Part shown: piece after piece, positions 19,430 through 27,856 of the stretch
Position numbering within the stretch: the first letter of the stretch is position 1
Layout of the letters: the number at the start of each line of letters is the position of its first letter
DNA from: Nocardia carnea
GTDB taxonomy: Bacteria > Actinomycetota > Actinomycetes > Mycobacteriales > Mycobacteriaceae
Assembly (NCBI RefSeq): GCF_029868855.1
Contig: NZ_JARWOV010000239.1
Location: forward strand, 1 to 64,000
Reading direction: 5' to 3'
Length of the DNA: 64,000 nt
The notes under the pieces: model-generated
The model's database searches: none
Told to the model about the DNA's origin: nothing
Seen by the model: the letters and a program-made list of their open reading frames with translations, nothing else
Position numbers and translations under genes: made by a program

Positions 19430-20224
19430 TCACAACGTTGCGTCCGGATCGAAATCGGCGAAATCGAAACCCGGCGAGACGACACAACTGACCAGAACCT
19501 CGCCCGCTGCCCCGGCCGCCGGTTCGGCACACTGCCACGAACCCGCCGGGACAAGCACTTGCGGCCGCTCGCCGGCGAGCACGTCGCCGCCGAGTACATG
19601 GTGCTCGGCGGCCTCCGGTTGCGGCCCGTCTCCGCCGAGGGTCAGGCGGAGAGGGACACCGGCATGCCACAGCCATATTTCGTCGGACCGCACTCGATGC
19701 CACACCGACCGCTCGCCGGGACCCAGCACGTAGTAGATCGCCGTCCCGGCAGCCCGGGGGCCGGAATAGCCCGTGGGAATGAATGTATGTGTACTGCGCC
19801 AGGTTTCGCGGAACCATCCACCTTCGGGATGCGGCAGCAGGTCCAGCGATTCGACCAACGGCGAGCGACGGTCGAGGCCGATATACGTTCCGGTGACGTC
19901 TCGGCGCGCATAGCGGATTCCGGCGATCGCGGAGCGCTCGACGGGCCCGTACACGCGCGGGAACAGCTGATTCCCGATGCCCGGCACCGCGAAGCCCGGC
20001 CTCTCGAATCGGATCGGTGCGCCGATCTTCGCCGGATCGAGTAGCAACGCCACCATCGGTTCGGCCTCATCCCGATAGGACGCGTTCGCCAACTGCACCA
20101 TGGCCGCCTCGTCCGGCGCGCACTGCACAAAATCCTCGGTGTCCGGAGGCGCACCGGAAATCACCCGGTCTGCTGCCTGTAGTCTCGACAAACGCACCAT
20201 ATGGACGATCAGTTCGGCAGACAC
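19430..20224 (-). CDS. DUF952-cupin_5 (DUF985) fusion protein
   Basis: Protein of 264 aa with two recognisable domains. Residues 1-110 match DUF952 (LIVHMV start, FVQCAPDE, LLLDPAKIGAPIRFE, FPRVYGPVERSAI); DUF952 is a small domain of unknown function. Residues 120-264 match the cupin_5/DUF985 family (LDLLPHPEGGWFRETW, IYYVLGPGERSVWHRV, DEIWLWHAG, LVPAGSWQCAEP), a beta-barrel whose activity is generally unassigned. The ATG at 20224 gives the normal DUF952 N-terminus. It is probably a cytoplasmic single-gene fusion of two domains that are usually separate. It heads a possible two-gene unit with the 145-aa protein downstream. Function is not assigned. Confidence 0.8.
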   Translation of the reverse strand: MSAELIVHMVRLSRLQAADRVISGAPPDTEDFVQCAPDEAAMVQLANASYRDEAEPMVALLLDPAKIGAPIRFERPGFAVPGIGNQLFPRVYGPVERSAIAGIRYARRDVTGTYIGLDRRSPLVESLDLLPHPEGGWFRETWRSTHTFIPTGYSGPRAAGTAIYYVLGPGERSVWHRVRSDEIWLWHAGVPLRLTLGGDGPQPEAAEHHVLGGDVLAGERPQVLVPAGSWQCAEPAAGAAGEVLVSCVVSPGFDFADFDPDATL

Positions 20225-20394
20225 CGCCCCAATCTACTCAACATGACTCGGTCCGAGCCGTCGGGCAATAGTCGGTCACGTCGAGCCTTCGACGATCGGG
20301 CGAAAAGCGTCGGCCAGGCCGGCCGTTGTATGCGCTGAACACCTGAACACCTGAACAGCGGGGATGCGCGGGCCCTGCGAGCGCGCCGGTTTCC

Positions 20395-20775
20395 TCATCT
20401 GAGACCGGCGGCGGCCTCGTATGTGTCGTAGGCCCATTTGTTCAAGGGGTCGATCTCCTCTTCGCTGATGCCGTACTCCTCCGCCCGAGTCAGCAGCTCC
20501 ATCGCCAGTCCCGAGCGCTTCACCAACTCCTGGAACTCGTAATCGCAGGTTTCGAGGAAGGCATAGGCGCCCAGCAGCGCCAGCGGGCCGCGCACCTCGG
20601 GACCGAGTGCCGGATTGTCGATATGGATGTAGCTGACCCGGGCGACGTCGTTCCACCGGTTCGGCGCGGTCGATGATCGATGGGAGGGATCGAAGTACTC
20701 GACCAACGGCTCGGGCAGCCTTCCCGACTCGACAAGCGCCACAGCGCTCGGTGGCATCGACGGTAAGTCGAACAT
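20395..20775 (-). CDS. Hypothetical protein (126 aa)
   Basis: Not recognised. The frame is open further upstream (to 21012), but ATG 20775 is preceded by a strong ribosome binding site (AGGAGG, about 7 bases before the start), so the short form MFDLPSMPPSAV is preferred. The protein is acidic and mainly helical by composition, with a Leu/Ala-rich middle (GPLALLGAYAFLETC) and an acidic C-terminus (EEYGISEEEIDPLNKW). There is no signal peptide or transmembrane stretch. It lies between the DUF952-cupin gene and the PPOX-fold gene, all on the minus strand, with gaps of 170 and 239 bases. A role as a small effector or immunity-type protein is only a guess. Confidence 0.6.
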   Translation of the reverse strand: MFDLPSMPPSAVALVESGRLPEPLVEYFDPSHRSSTAPNRWNDVARVSYIHIDNPALGPEVRGPLALLGAYAFLETCDYEFQELVKRSGLAMELLTRAEEYGISEEEIDPLNKWAYDTYEAAAGLR

Positions 20776-21014
20776 TTCTTTCCTCCTGCGCATTCGACTG
20801 AACCTCAGCGGAACCCGGACAACACTCGGCCTGGCTCGGGACAGCGGCACGCTATCAGCGGACCACGACAACTGTTCCGTCGAAGACGCCCCGTTCCCGA
20901 TCATGCCTCGGTGCACGGCCTGTGCCCGGCCGGCACTTCGCAGGCTCGCCGAAAGTGTGTCCACGTACCACTGCCGCCGCACGCTGTCCGGCCGTGTCTG
21001 TTGCTTAGTCACAT

Positions 21015-21446
21015 TCAGAAGTCGCCCGAGTAGTCCTGGGTGATCCAGCGGTCGGGGCGGATCGTGAACAGGACCGATTCGTTGCCGTCCATCCGGTCGG
21101 CGAACGCTCGCCCGGCTTCGGGACCGAGGTAGCGGGTAGCGATGGCTGCTCGGACTTCCCGTGGCGAAGGTGTCACGGCGCCGACCACGGTGCCCTCGAC
21201 GACGATGTACTGATACGGCAACTCTTCGCGCTGGACGACCAACGTCACCACGCCGGCTTCCCGGATGAGCCTGGCCTTGCGCCGGTTCGCACCGGTATTG
21301 ATCCTGATGTCGCCACCGGGCATGTAGTCGTACCAGATGGGAACCGACGCGGGCGGTCGGCCGTCGGTCGCCGCGACCGACAGCACCGCAATATGCTTAC
21401 CCGCGAGGAACTCTTGGCGCTCGGCTTCTGTGAATGGTTTCGGCAC
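21015..21446 (-). CDS. Pyridoxamine 5'-phosphate oxidase-fold (PPOX-class) protein
   Basis: Split-barrel flavin/F420-binding family protein of about 143 aa. The N-terminal FLAGKHIAVLSVAATDGRPP and SVPIWYDY match the first strands of the PPOX fold. GDIRINTGANRRKARLI and YQYIVVEGTVVGA match the cofactor-facing strands, and the C-terminus RPDRWITQDYSG is typical of actinobacterial F420-dependent members. GTG 21446 (VPKPFTEAE) is chosen because the upstream extension (open to 21767) is low-complexity and antisense to the neighbour; no good ribosome binding site decides it. Such proteins reduce or sequester quinones, biliverdin or other small oxidants; its substrate is not known. It is separated from the PLP enzyme upstream by 190 bases. 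Confidence 0.75.
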   Translation of the reverse strand: MPKPFTEAERQEFLAGKHIAVLSVAATDGRPPASVPIWYDYMPGGDIRINTGANRRKARLIREAGVVTLVVQREELPYQYIVVEGTVVGAVTPSPREVRAAIATRYLGPEAGRAFADRMDGNESVLFTIRPDRWITQDYSGDF

Positions 21447-21636
21447 ACAGCGTGTAACTGTCGGTCCAGGGGTTGTCTTCCCGCCTCGCCACGGTGGAAG
21501 ACCCGGGCCGGGCGTCGCGGCGCCGGACCCGATCATCCCGGCCAGGCGAACCAGCCGACCCGGCGGAGTCGGTACCTTCCTGTTTCCGCGCGGAACAACC
21601 GGCCGATCGCCCGAGCGGGCCGACCGTACTACCCGG

Positions 21637-23097
21637 TCAGCAGCGTTCCCGTGGCCGCAGTCCGTGCTGTGTGGCGGGGCGGTTTCGGTAGGTGTTCTCC
21701 GCGAACCGCAGAAAGTACTGCAGATCCGCGATGTCGGAGACAGGACCGAAGGAGACCCGGATCGCACCGCCGCTGGGCAGACCCAGCGCCGCGATGTATT
21801 CCTCCATTGTCGCCATACGCGTCCGGAACAGGCGGCTCAGGACCGGCAGGCTGATCCCGAAAGCGGCCTCACCTGCCCCTGGATTACAGAAACAGCCGGT
21901 ACGCAGGGAGATACCGGCTGCTGCCGACTCGGTGGCGATCAGGCGCTCATCGACGACGACGCCTTCCGGGTCGAGGAAGTTGAACGTGACGGTGCCCCCG
22001 CGGCGCGCGGTATCCACCGGACCGTAGATGCGGATCATCGGCGCCCCGTTGTCGTGGTGCAGCGAGCTCAGCCGGTTCAGCAGCCGGCCGGTGAGGCAGG
22101 TGACGCGACGGCGCACCGTATCGAGGCCGATCTCGCGCAGCCAATCGAGACCGAAGGTCACGTCCGGGATGGACAGGAAGTTCAGTGTCCCGTCCTCGAA
22201 GGCCGACTCGTCGTCGGCCCCGACGTGCCAATTGCCCTGCAGGCTCGCCGCGGCGATGGTTCCGCCCGCGAACCACGGCCGGCGCAGCCCGGCCAGCGCG
22301 GACCGGCGCGCGACGAGACATCCGACGCCGGTGGGGTAGCCGAACAGCTTGTACCAGCTGATCGGGACGAAATCCGGCTTCACCACGTTCAGGTCGAGTG
22401 CGTTGGCGGGGAGGTAGGCGGCGGCGTCCAGTAGTACGTCGTAGCCGCGCCGGTGCGCGAGTTCCACCCAGTCCAGGGGGTGCTGCACGCCCGTGAAATT
22501 GCTCTGTGCCGGATACGCGAACAGTCCACGACGTCCGGTGGTGGTGAGGCGGCGAGGGCGCAGCGCCGCGTCGACCGCCTCGTCGGTGGTGCGCAAGTCG
22601 GGTGTGTCGATAGGCGCGTACACCACCCGCGCACCGCGTGCCCGGGCGAATTCGCGGATCCCGATCACGGAGTTGTGATTATCGGCGGCCACGACGTATC
22701 GCGAACCGCGGGCGAACGGATACGCCTCGCCCACCAGCCGGCAGGCCGCGGAGGCGTTGGCGGTGAAAATCGCACAATATTCCGCCGGGTCGGCATTGAG
22801 ATACGCCAGCACCGCGCGGCGCGCCTGCTCGACCGAATCGGTGGCCGCCCGGGAGGTCGGATTCTCCGAATGCGGGTTGCCGAAGCACTGTTCGGCCAGC
22901 CTGGCTTCGTGGGCCCGGTGCTGAGCGGTCGCGGCGAGCCCGGCGCCGGCGAAGTCGAGATACACCACACCACCGTCGTCCAAGTACCGGTACTCGGTGC
23001 TGCGCAGCAGATCCAAGGCGCCGGTGGTCTCGTAGTCCGGGTGAGCAGCCAGGAATTCCGCCGAGTCGGCGACCGTCTGTTCTCGGCTCGTATTCAC
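21637..23097 (-). CDS. Class V PLP-dependent enzyme, Moco sulfurase N-domain-like
   Basis: Cysteine-desulfurase-fold enzyme of 486 aa. The N-terminus VVYLDFAGAGL, NPHSENPTSRA, IFTANASAACRLVGEAYPF and the PLP-lysine segment SWYKLFGYPTGVG (Lys250) follow the NifS-like domain of molybdenum cofactor sulfurases. TGCFCNPGAGE (Cys402, Cys404) matches the region of their persulfide cysteine. The C-terminal MOSC domain of eukaryotic Moco sulfurases is absent. GTG 23097 is chosen because AGGAG lies about 8 bases upstream; the frame is open to 23343. The likely chemistry is sulfur mobilisation from cysteine, or a related PLP reaction. No molybdoenzyme, thiolation gene or sulfur acceptor is nearby, so the acceptor is unknown. 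It is not kynureninase, despite the kynurenine-type catabolic genes further downstream. Confidence 0.82.
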   Translation of the reverse strand: MNTSREQTVADSAEFLAAHPDYETTGALDLLRSTEYRYLDDGGVVYLDFAGAGLAATAQHRAHEARLAEQCFGNPHSENPTSRAATDSVEQARRAVLAYLNADPAEYCAIFTANASAACRLVGEAYPFARGSRYVVAADNHNSVIGIREFARARGARVVYAPIDTPDLRTTDEAVDAALRPRRLTTTGRRGLFAYPAQSNFTGVQHPLDWVELAHRRGYDVLLDAAAYLPANALDLNVVKPDFVPISWYKLFGYPTGVGCLVARRSALAGLRRPWFAGGTIAAASLQGNWHVGADDESAFEDGTLNFLSIPDVTFGLDWLREIGLDTVRRRVTCLTGRLLNRLSSLHHDNGAPMIRIYGPVDTARRGGTVTFNFLDPEGVVVDERLIATESAAAGISLRTGCFCNPGAGEAAFGISLPVLSRLFRTRMATMEEYIAALGLPSGGAIRVSFGPVSDIADLQYFLRFAENTYRNRPATQHGLRPRERC

Positions 23098-23671
23098 GTG
23101 CGACTCCTGTCTGCGGCACTGCCGGCCGGGCACTGTCATTGCCGGTGAGTGCCGCATCAGACTCGCGCAAAACTCCCCCCACTGCCACCGCTCGCGTTGC
23201 CGAGTGTGGGAAGGCCGGGCGTAGAACTCGAAGGGTTCCTCCGCGGCTGTGTAGAGCTGCCGACCGGAGTTGACGGAACGCGGGCCAGGCCGAGAAAGTA
23301 CCACCCGGTCTCTTTGTCTCGGGTTCGGTGAGAGATCATCCATGCGTGAATCTGGCTCGAATCAGCACCCGAGCTGCAGAACTTGCGGAGAGCTTCGGAG
23401 TGCGGCCGCCATGCGTCGTGGCGGGAAAAGTGCCGGCACACGCAACCGAGCGGTTGCGGCACTCGCTCCATAGGTGTCGCCAGGTTCTCACTGTCGGCGC
23501 CGGATTCGAAGACCTCCCGGCGATCGAGCAGGACGGTGCGCTCGCAAACACACTCGTGGTGACAAACCTCGTGCGGACCGGACAGCTCGAGACCGCCCTC
23601 GCCTACGCCATACCTTTCGTAGCCGTCGGCTACCCGTTGCTCTTCCTCTCCATCTTTTACGGCAATCCGGT
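23098..23671. other. Stretch without a confident gene
   Basis: No convincing gene lies between the PLP enzyme and the small membrane protein. A + strand frame (23328-23696) ends in a hydrophobic stretch, ALAYAIPFVAVGYPLLFLSI, directly before the next ATG. It could be a small membrane protein or the front part of a frameshifted gene continuing into 23672-23965. The region also carries the divergent promoter area of the PLP enzyme. Confidence 0.4.
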
Positions 23672-23965
23672 ATGGGCGACCTGTCCGTGTTCATAGCGCT
23701 CTACGTGCTCGGCCACCTGCTTACTTTCGGGCTGCGCTTCCGGCGCATCGGTTACCGCGTCGACCGAAGAGTGGCCGAGGTGATGGGGCGACAGGTCGTG
23801 GCTGCGATGATCGACCACGATATCCGCAACCGCCCCGTGCTTTCTGGCCTATGGCGGCTCTACTACAGCATCTATTGGCCTTTGGGGGCCAAGCGCGCGC
23901 GGCGGCTCGACGCTACGTTCGGGCCGCGTGTGGCTGGTTGGTTCATCGACAGCGCGGGTTGCTGA
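23672..23965 (+). CDS. Small hypothetical protein with N-terminal membrane segment
   Basis: Protein of 97 aa starting MGDLSVFIALYVLGHLLTFG, one predicted transmembrane helix followed by a basic cytoplasmic part (RFRRIGYRVDRRVAEVMGRQ). The family is not recognised. A perfect 8-bp-stem hairpin directly after its stop supports a real + strand transcript end here. A hydrophobic stretch in another frame just upstream (about 23600-23690) could be part of the same gene before a frameshift. Confidence is modest because the protein is short. Confidence 0.4.
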   Translation: MGDLSVFIALYVLGHLLTFGLRFRRIGYRVDRRVAEVMGRQVVAAMIDHDIRNRPVLSGLWRLYYSIYWPLGAKRARRLDATFGPRVAGWFIDSAGC

Positions 23966-23966
23966 A

Positions 23967-23994
23967 CGGCCGCCATCGGCAGCGCCGGCGGCCG
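23967..23994. terminator. Bidirectional hairpin between convergent genes
   Basis: Perfect inverted repeat: CGGCCGCC at 23967-23974 and GGCGGCCG at 23987-23994, with a 12-base loop. It sits exactly between the stop at 23965 (+ strand) and the stop at 23997 (- strand). No U-tract is present, as is common in actinobacteria. Confidence 0.55.
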
Positions 23995-23996
23995 CG

Positions 23997-24305
23997 TCAG
24001 GGTGTGCTGGACGGTGTGCCCGGTGCGGACTTCTTCGCGAGCAGACCGATGCCGAAGCCCAGCACCGTGATCCCGAAGAGACAAAGCAGCAGGCCACCGA
24101 TCTGTGCCTCGGCGTCGGTGTCCGGGCTGCGCGCGGAGTTCGAGGAACCGGCGATGACAGCGGCCGGATCGACAATCGCCTGGATCCCGGCGGCCAACAA
24201 GGCGATCGCACAAAGGATCAGGACGATGCCACCGGTGATGCGCCCGGCGGTACGGCGGGGCGGTACGGCGTCCTGGGCGTGGTCGGAGGCGTCGGACGCT
24301 GACAT
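23997..24305 (-). CDS. Small two-helix membrane protein
   Basis: Protein of 102 aa. After a polar N-terminus (MSASDASDHAQDAVPPRR) it has two hydrophobic segments, ITGGIVLILCAIALLAAGI and IGGLLLCLFGITVLGFGIGL, joined by a short loop with SSNSARSPDTDAE, and a polar Pro/Ser tail. This is the layout of a small integral membrane protein with both ends probably cytoplasmic. No catalytic motif is seen and the function is unknown. ATG 24305 is the only sensible start. It faces the + strand hypothetical gene across a shared hairpin. Confidence 0.65.
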   Translation of the reverse strand: MSASDASDHAQDAVPPRRTAGRITGGIVLILCAIALLAAGIQAIVDPAAVIAGSSNSARSPDTDAEAQIGGLLLCLFGITVLGFGIGLLAKKSAPGTPSSTP

Positions 24306-24595
24306 GACCCAAACATATCAGTACCCGATCAGGTCTGCCGTCTTCGTACGAGTGCTCACGAACCTGCGCTCGAAGCCGATGACTGTATCGAGACCCACAA
24401 AGAGGATCAAGCGCGGCCGAACCGTCCGAGATGGCGGAATCCCGCCCCTCGCCGGATGGCGAGGACGGCCCGGAGCCCATCGGGCGCGACACCTTCGAGG
24501 CGGCGATGAGCGCAGCCCAGGTCCGCCGCGCAGCTACTGTCGGCTCGGCGGAGCACCCTCCGTGGTGACGTCGATCCATGCGGCATGATGACTCG

Positions 24596-25165
24596 ATGGC
24601 CGAACTCCTGGTACTGGTGAACGGACTGCCAGGCTCGGGCAAGTCGACGGTGGGCCGCTCGTTGGCCCAGGCGCTGAACGCCCAGTTCCTGTCGAAGGAC
24701 CTCATCAAAGAAGCCCTCGCAGCATGCATCGACAACGCCGAAGAACTTCCCCTCCTGGGCGGCATCGCGATGGACGCAGTATGGGACCTGGCACAAGCCA
24801 TTTCGGGCACCGTCGTTGTCGACTCGTGGTGGTTCAAACCGCGTGACCTGCACTTCGCTCGAACTGGAATCGGCAGAACCGGAGCTACACGCGCAGTGGA
24901 GATCTGGTGTGAGGTCCCCGCAGAGCTGGCCAAAGCGCGTTACGCGGGCCGCCACCGCCTGCCTCTCTACCAAGACCGACAACGGCTTGCCGAAGACTGG
25001 GACACATGGGCCGAGCACGCCGCACCATTGGAACTCACGTCGACCCTGATCATCGACACCACCGAACCCGTCGACTGCTTCCACCTGGCCACACAGGTCC
25101 AGTTCGCAGCAGCCCCGGTCAATGACGGCCGGCCCGGCGCAACGGCGAGCCACATGCCAACCTAG
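24596..25165 (+). CDS. P-loop kinase-like AAA family protein (AAA_33/zeta-toxin-like)
   Basis: Small P-loop NTPase of about 189 aa. Walker A is VNGLPGSGKSTVGRSLA near the N-terminus. SKDLIKEAL has the Asp expected of polynucleotide/uridine-kinase-like and zeta-toxin-like enzymes, and VVVDSWWF resembles a Walker B strand. The EIWCEVPAELAKARYAGR stretch looks like the Arg-rich lid region. ATG 24596 (MAELLVLVNG) is preferred; an in-frame ATG at 24578 would add six residues. It probably phosphorylates a small molecule, nucleotide or sugar. No antitoxin-like gene is adjacent, so calling it a toxin is not justified. It is followed by a 463-base gap. Confidence 0.75.
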   Translation: MAELLVLVNGLPGSGKSTVGRSLAQALNAQFLSKDLIKEALAACIDNAEELPLLGGIAMDAVWDLAQAISGTVVVDSWWFKPRDLHFARTGIGRTGATRAVEIWCEVPAELAKARYAGRHRLPLYQDRQRLAEDWDTWAEHAAPLELTSTLIIDTTEPVDCFHLATQVQFAAAPVNDGRPGATASHMPT

Positions 25166-25628
25166 GTTCCCATGGTGGCAAATATCGCGACCGAGCCGCA
25201 GTTATGCGTGTCAGTCAGAATAATTCACACTTCCCCTGCCACCCAGATCGGTGACTCGCCCGAGATGTTTGTGACTTCGAATTGGTGAGGGCCGCATAAT
25301 CGATGACCGGTTCGCAGTCCGGAACCGGTCTGATCGGCGATCACCCTGGTTCAGGTTGCGCCGATCCTCTCCGCGTTCGACGGCGCAGGATACAAGGCCG
25401 ATGCCGGCCTCATCCAAGAGCCGGACATCGACCCATCCGGCTCCACCCGCCACGTCTGCCATGAGCGGTATCTCCCGATGAACGGGCCCTGCGCACGTGA
25501 GGCCAGCACTGCGGGGAAGGCCCAAAGGGCGCCGTCGGCAGCGCTTGCGGTAGCCCATCCCCGGCGGCAACCAGGTGCTCAGGCCTCTGAGGTTCCCGGT
25601 ATCCAGTGAGCCGCCGGCACGGCATGAG
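25166..25628. other. Stretch without a confident gene
   Basis: No recognisable gene. A 119-codon minus-strand frame (25211-25570) has poor composition and no motif or good start. The stretch lies between the + strand kinase and the 3' end of the minus-strand SDR gene. Confidence 0.5.
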
Positions 25629-26453
25629 TTACCCGGCAGGCTGCGAAGCCGGCAGCCTGCCGGGGTCGAAGACGCGCGCCATCATCAGGGCATTCCGGCG
25701 TCGGCTCATGAATCGGCTCATGAATACGCTGAGCTGGTTGAGGGGCCCGTCGATGACGGTCGGGCCGGGACTGCGACGCTCGAGGTGGCGTAGCGCGGTG
25801 GTGACGACATCCTCGGGCGTGCGCAGCTTCCCGGCAGTCAGCACCCGGGCGTCCGATCCCATCCCGGTGGTGAAGTTCGAGGCGGTAGCGCCGGGCGCGA
25901 CGGCGAATACGGTGAGGCCGGTGCCGCGCAGCTCCGTCCACAGTGATTCGGTGAAGCTGAGCACGAATGCCTTGGTAGCGCTGTAAACAGCCATCCGGGG
26001 AGACGGAAGGTAGGCGGAGACGCTGGCGAGGTTGATGATGAAGCCGTTTCCGGCGTCAACCATCTGGGGCAGGAACGCCGCGGTCAGCTGCACCGGCGCG
26101 GTCGTGTGGACGGCGATCTCGGCGGTGAGCTGTCCAGGATCCGCGCCGGGAAACGTGGCGAACGAGCCGAATCCGGCATTGTTGATCAGGCTCGTGACCT
26201 GGATGCCCCGATCAGCGACTGCCTGGTGAAGATCGTGTGCGGCGGTCGGGTGACAGAGGTCGGCCGGGATCACCTCGATCCGGGAATCGGTGGTGCGGCG
26301 CAGCTCGTCGGCCATCGATTCCAGCCGCTCGGCGCGGCGCGCGACGATGACGAGGTTGGAACCGCGGGCGGCCAGGGCTGTGGCGAAGGCGGCTCCGATC
26401 CCGGAACTGGCCCCGGTGAGCAGAACGGTCTGTGCGTGGTAGTCGACGGTCAT
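25629..26453 (-). CDS. Short-chain dehydrogenase/reductase
   Basis: Classical SDR of 274 aa. The cofactor motif is TGASSGIG (residues 13-20), with the NNAG motif at 91-94 and the catalytic triad Ser144, Tyr157 and Lys161 (YSATK). VIVARRAERLE after the second strand, with an Arg rather than an Asp at its end, suggests NADP(H). Similar actinobacterial proteins are annotated as ketoreductases or DltE-like oxidoreductases, but the substrate cannot be read from sequence. ATG 26453 (MTVDYHAQTV) is chosen because it gives the standard SDR N-terminus; the frame is open to 26525. The C-terminus (DPGRLPASQPAG) is encoded by the hairpin at 25633-25663. Confidence 0.88.
   Translation of the reverse strand: MTVDYHAQTVLLTGASSGIGAAFATALAARGSNLVIVARRAERLESMADELRRTTDSRIEVIPADLCHPTAAHDLHQAVADRGIQVTSLINNAGFGSFATFPGADPGQLTAEIAVHTTAPVQLTAAFLPQMVDAGNGFIINLASVSAYLPSPRMAVYSATKAFVLSFTESLWTELRGTGLTVFAVAPGATASNFTTGMGSDARVLTAGKLRTPEDVVTTALRHLERRSPGPTVIDGPLNQLSVFMSRFMSRRRNALMMARVFDPGRLPASQPAG
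25633..25663. terminator. Strong 12-bp hairpin at the end of the SDR gene
   Basis: Perfect inverted repeat: CCGGCAGGCTGC at 25633-25644 and GCAGCCTGCCGG at 25652-25663, with a 7-base loop. It overlaps the last codons of the SDR gene (stop at 25629-25631, minus strand). A terminator embedded in the coding 3' end is the simplest reading. Confidence 0.5.
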
Positions 26454-26962
26454 GTAACCAGCAAACGGGTCTGTCGGTGCCCTCGTCCAAGACCTGTTTC
26501 GCAACCCGTCATGCGGGAGTCGCATAACGCACGCGCCGGCGGCTGGTGCTGTGACCGCACAGGTTCGCCGGGTCGACGGTCGTGGGGTTGGATATGCGGT
26601 GCGTCCGATCCGATCGCTGTAGGTGCGGTGGCCGAGCCGTCCGTATGCGCAGGCTCACCGGCCGAGGGGGACGGAAGCTGCAGCAGATCGTGCGCCGGGC
26701 AGCACCAGTACCAGGGACGGATCAGGAGCTTCTTCGCGGACTCGACGAACTCCGCGACGAGGTGCCTGGTGTCCCCGGCGCGGGTAGCGACGGCGACCTG
26801 ACGGGGTCCGGATCGATCAGGGAGGGTCTGAACATCGTGACGGCGGATAACCTCGTCGAGGTCCCGTGGGCGAAGCCGCCGGTGTCACCGTCAGCCGCGA
26901 TGTGCCGGCTCGCCGGCCGGCTACTCGCCTGGCGGCGCAGTCGCTCTCGTCGTTCACGAACA
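26454..26962. other. Stretch without an intact gene; possible transposase remnant
   Basis: No intact gene. On the + strand around 26650-26700 the phrase LTGRGGRKLQQIVRRA can be read; it resembles the N-terminus of IS630-family transposases in actinobacteria. The rest of that frame degenerates and no terminal repeats are seen. Treat it as a possible decayed insertion sequence. Confidence 0.3.
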
Positions 26963-27775
26963 CTAACGCTTCGTGGACTGTGTTCGGCGCTGCTCGGCGC
27001 GGCGGCGCAGGATTTCGGCGGTTCGGTCGTCGGCGGGGAGGAAGGCCTCGAGGTTGAGTTCGGAGAGGGTGATGTCGACGGCGGTGGCGAAGCTGGTGAT
27101 CGTGGTGATCAGTCGGATTTCGCCGTCGGGGCTGCTCAGGCGCAGAGGGACGGCGAAGCCGAGGTGGTCGGGGCCCAGGTTTGCCTCGGGGAGGTAGCTC
27201 TCGAGTTCGGCGATGAACTCGTCGAGGCGGCTGTCGGGGCTGCGCAGCGCCTTACCGCGCAGGCTTTCGGTGACGTGGCGGCCCCATTCGGGCAGGTTCT
27301 GCACGCGCCGGGCCAGCCCATCGGGATGCAGGGCCAAGCGGAGCACATTGATCGGCGGGGTGATCAGCTCCGCCGCGCCCCCTTCGGTGAGGATGTCGAT
27401 CGCCGCATTGGCGGCTACCAGCCGGCCGTAAGGACGGGTGACGACCGCGGGGTAGGGCAGATGTCCGTCGAGAATGCGCTCCAGCGCGGTGCGGACCGGA
27501 CCCAGTTCCGGCGTGTCCAGATCGGATTCGGGGAAGATCGGGGCATATCCCGCCGCAAGCAGTAATGCGTTGCGCTCGCGGAGCGACAGTTCGAGCGATT
27601 CGGCCAGTCGCACCACCATGGTGCGACCCGGTCGGGAGCGTCCCTGCTCCAGGAAGCTCAGATAGCGTTGGCTGGTGTCGGCGCGAATGGCCAGGTCGAG
27701 CTGGCTCACGTGCCGTTGGGTTCGCCAATGCCGCAACTGCCGCGCGAACGGACTCGGCTCTACCACCGTGGTCAT
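26963..27775 (-). CDS. XRE-family regulator with MmyB-like ligand domain
   Basis: DNA-binding regulator of 270 aa. The N-terminal Cro/CI helix-turn-helix (about residues 10-70) reads RQLRHWRTQRHVSQLDLA ... TSQRYLSFLEQGRSRPGR. The C-terminal two-thirds (LAAGYAPIFPESDLDTPEL through ITTITSFATAVDITLSELN) matches the MmyB-like PAS-fold domain, which in related proteins binds small hydrophobic ligands. ATG 27775 (MTTVVEPSPF) is chosen because the upstream extension is Cys/Arg-rich and covers the operator region. The gene is divergent from an NTF2-like gene, and two matching palindromes lie between them. Regulators of this type commonly control the adjacent divergent oxidoreductase or small-enzyme gene. 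Confidence 0.9.
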   Translation of the reverse strand: MTTVVEPSPFARQLRHWRTQRHVSQLDLAIRADTSQRYLSFLEQGRSRPGRTMVVRLAESLELSLRERNALLLAAGYAPIFPESDLDTPELGPVRTALERILDGHLPYPAVVTRPYGRLVAANAAIDILTEGGAAELITPPINVLRLALHPDGLARRVQNLPEWGRHVTESLRGKALRSPDSRLDEFIAELESYLPEANLGPDHLGFAVPLRLSSPDGEIRLITTITSFATAVDITLSELNLEAFLPADDRTAEILRRRAEQRRTQSTKR

Positions 27776-27809
27776 GAATCCAGTGATATCCGACCCGCCG
27801 CATCCGCGC

Positions 27810-27827
27810 CATTCCCCGCTGGGAATG
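27810..27827. promoter_or_regulatory. Palindromic operator candidate, copy 1
   Basis: CATTCCC-N4-GGGAATG, a perfect 7-bp-arm palindrome, 35 bases upstream of the XRE regulator start. A second copy lies 47 bp away centre to centre. It is probably the binding site of the adjacent MmyB-type regulator. Confidence 0.65.
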
Positions 27828-27856
27828 ACCGAACCGCATCGGCACGGCAGCGGGGT

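Noticed and set aside
21637..23097. Kynureninase, to complete the kynurenine route
   Set aside because: The motifs (SWYKLFGYPTGVG, TGCFCNPG) follow Moco sulfurase-like enzymes, and the gene is 14 kb from the catabolic operon.
26582..27565. Plus-strand open frame across the XRE regulator gene
   Set aside because: The reading after about 26960 is antisense to the regulator; only the short LQQIVRR piece near its start was kept, as a possible IS remnant.
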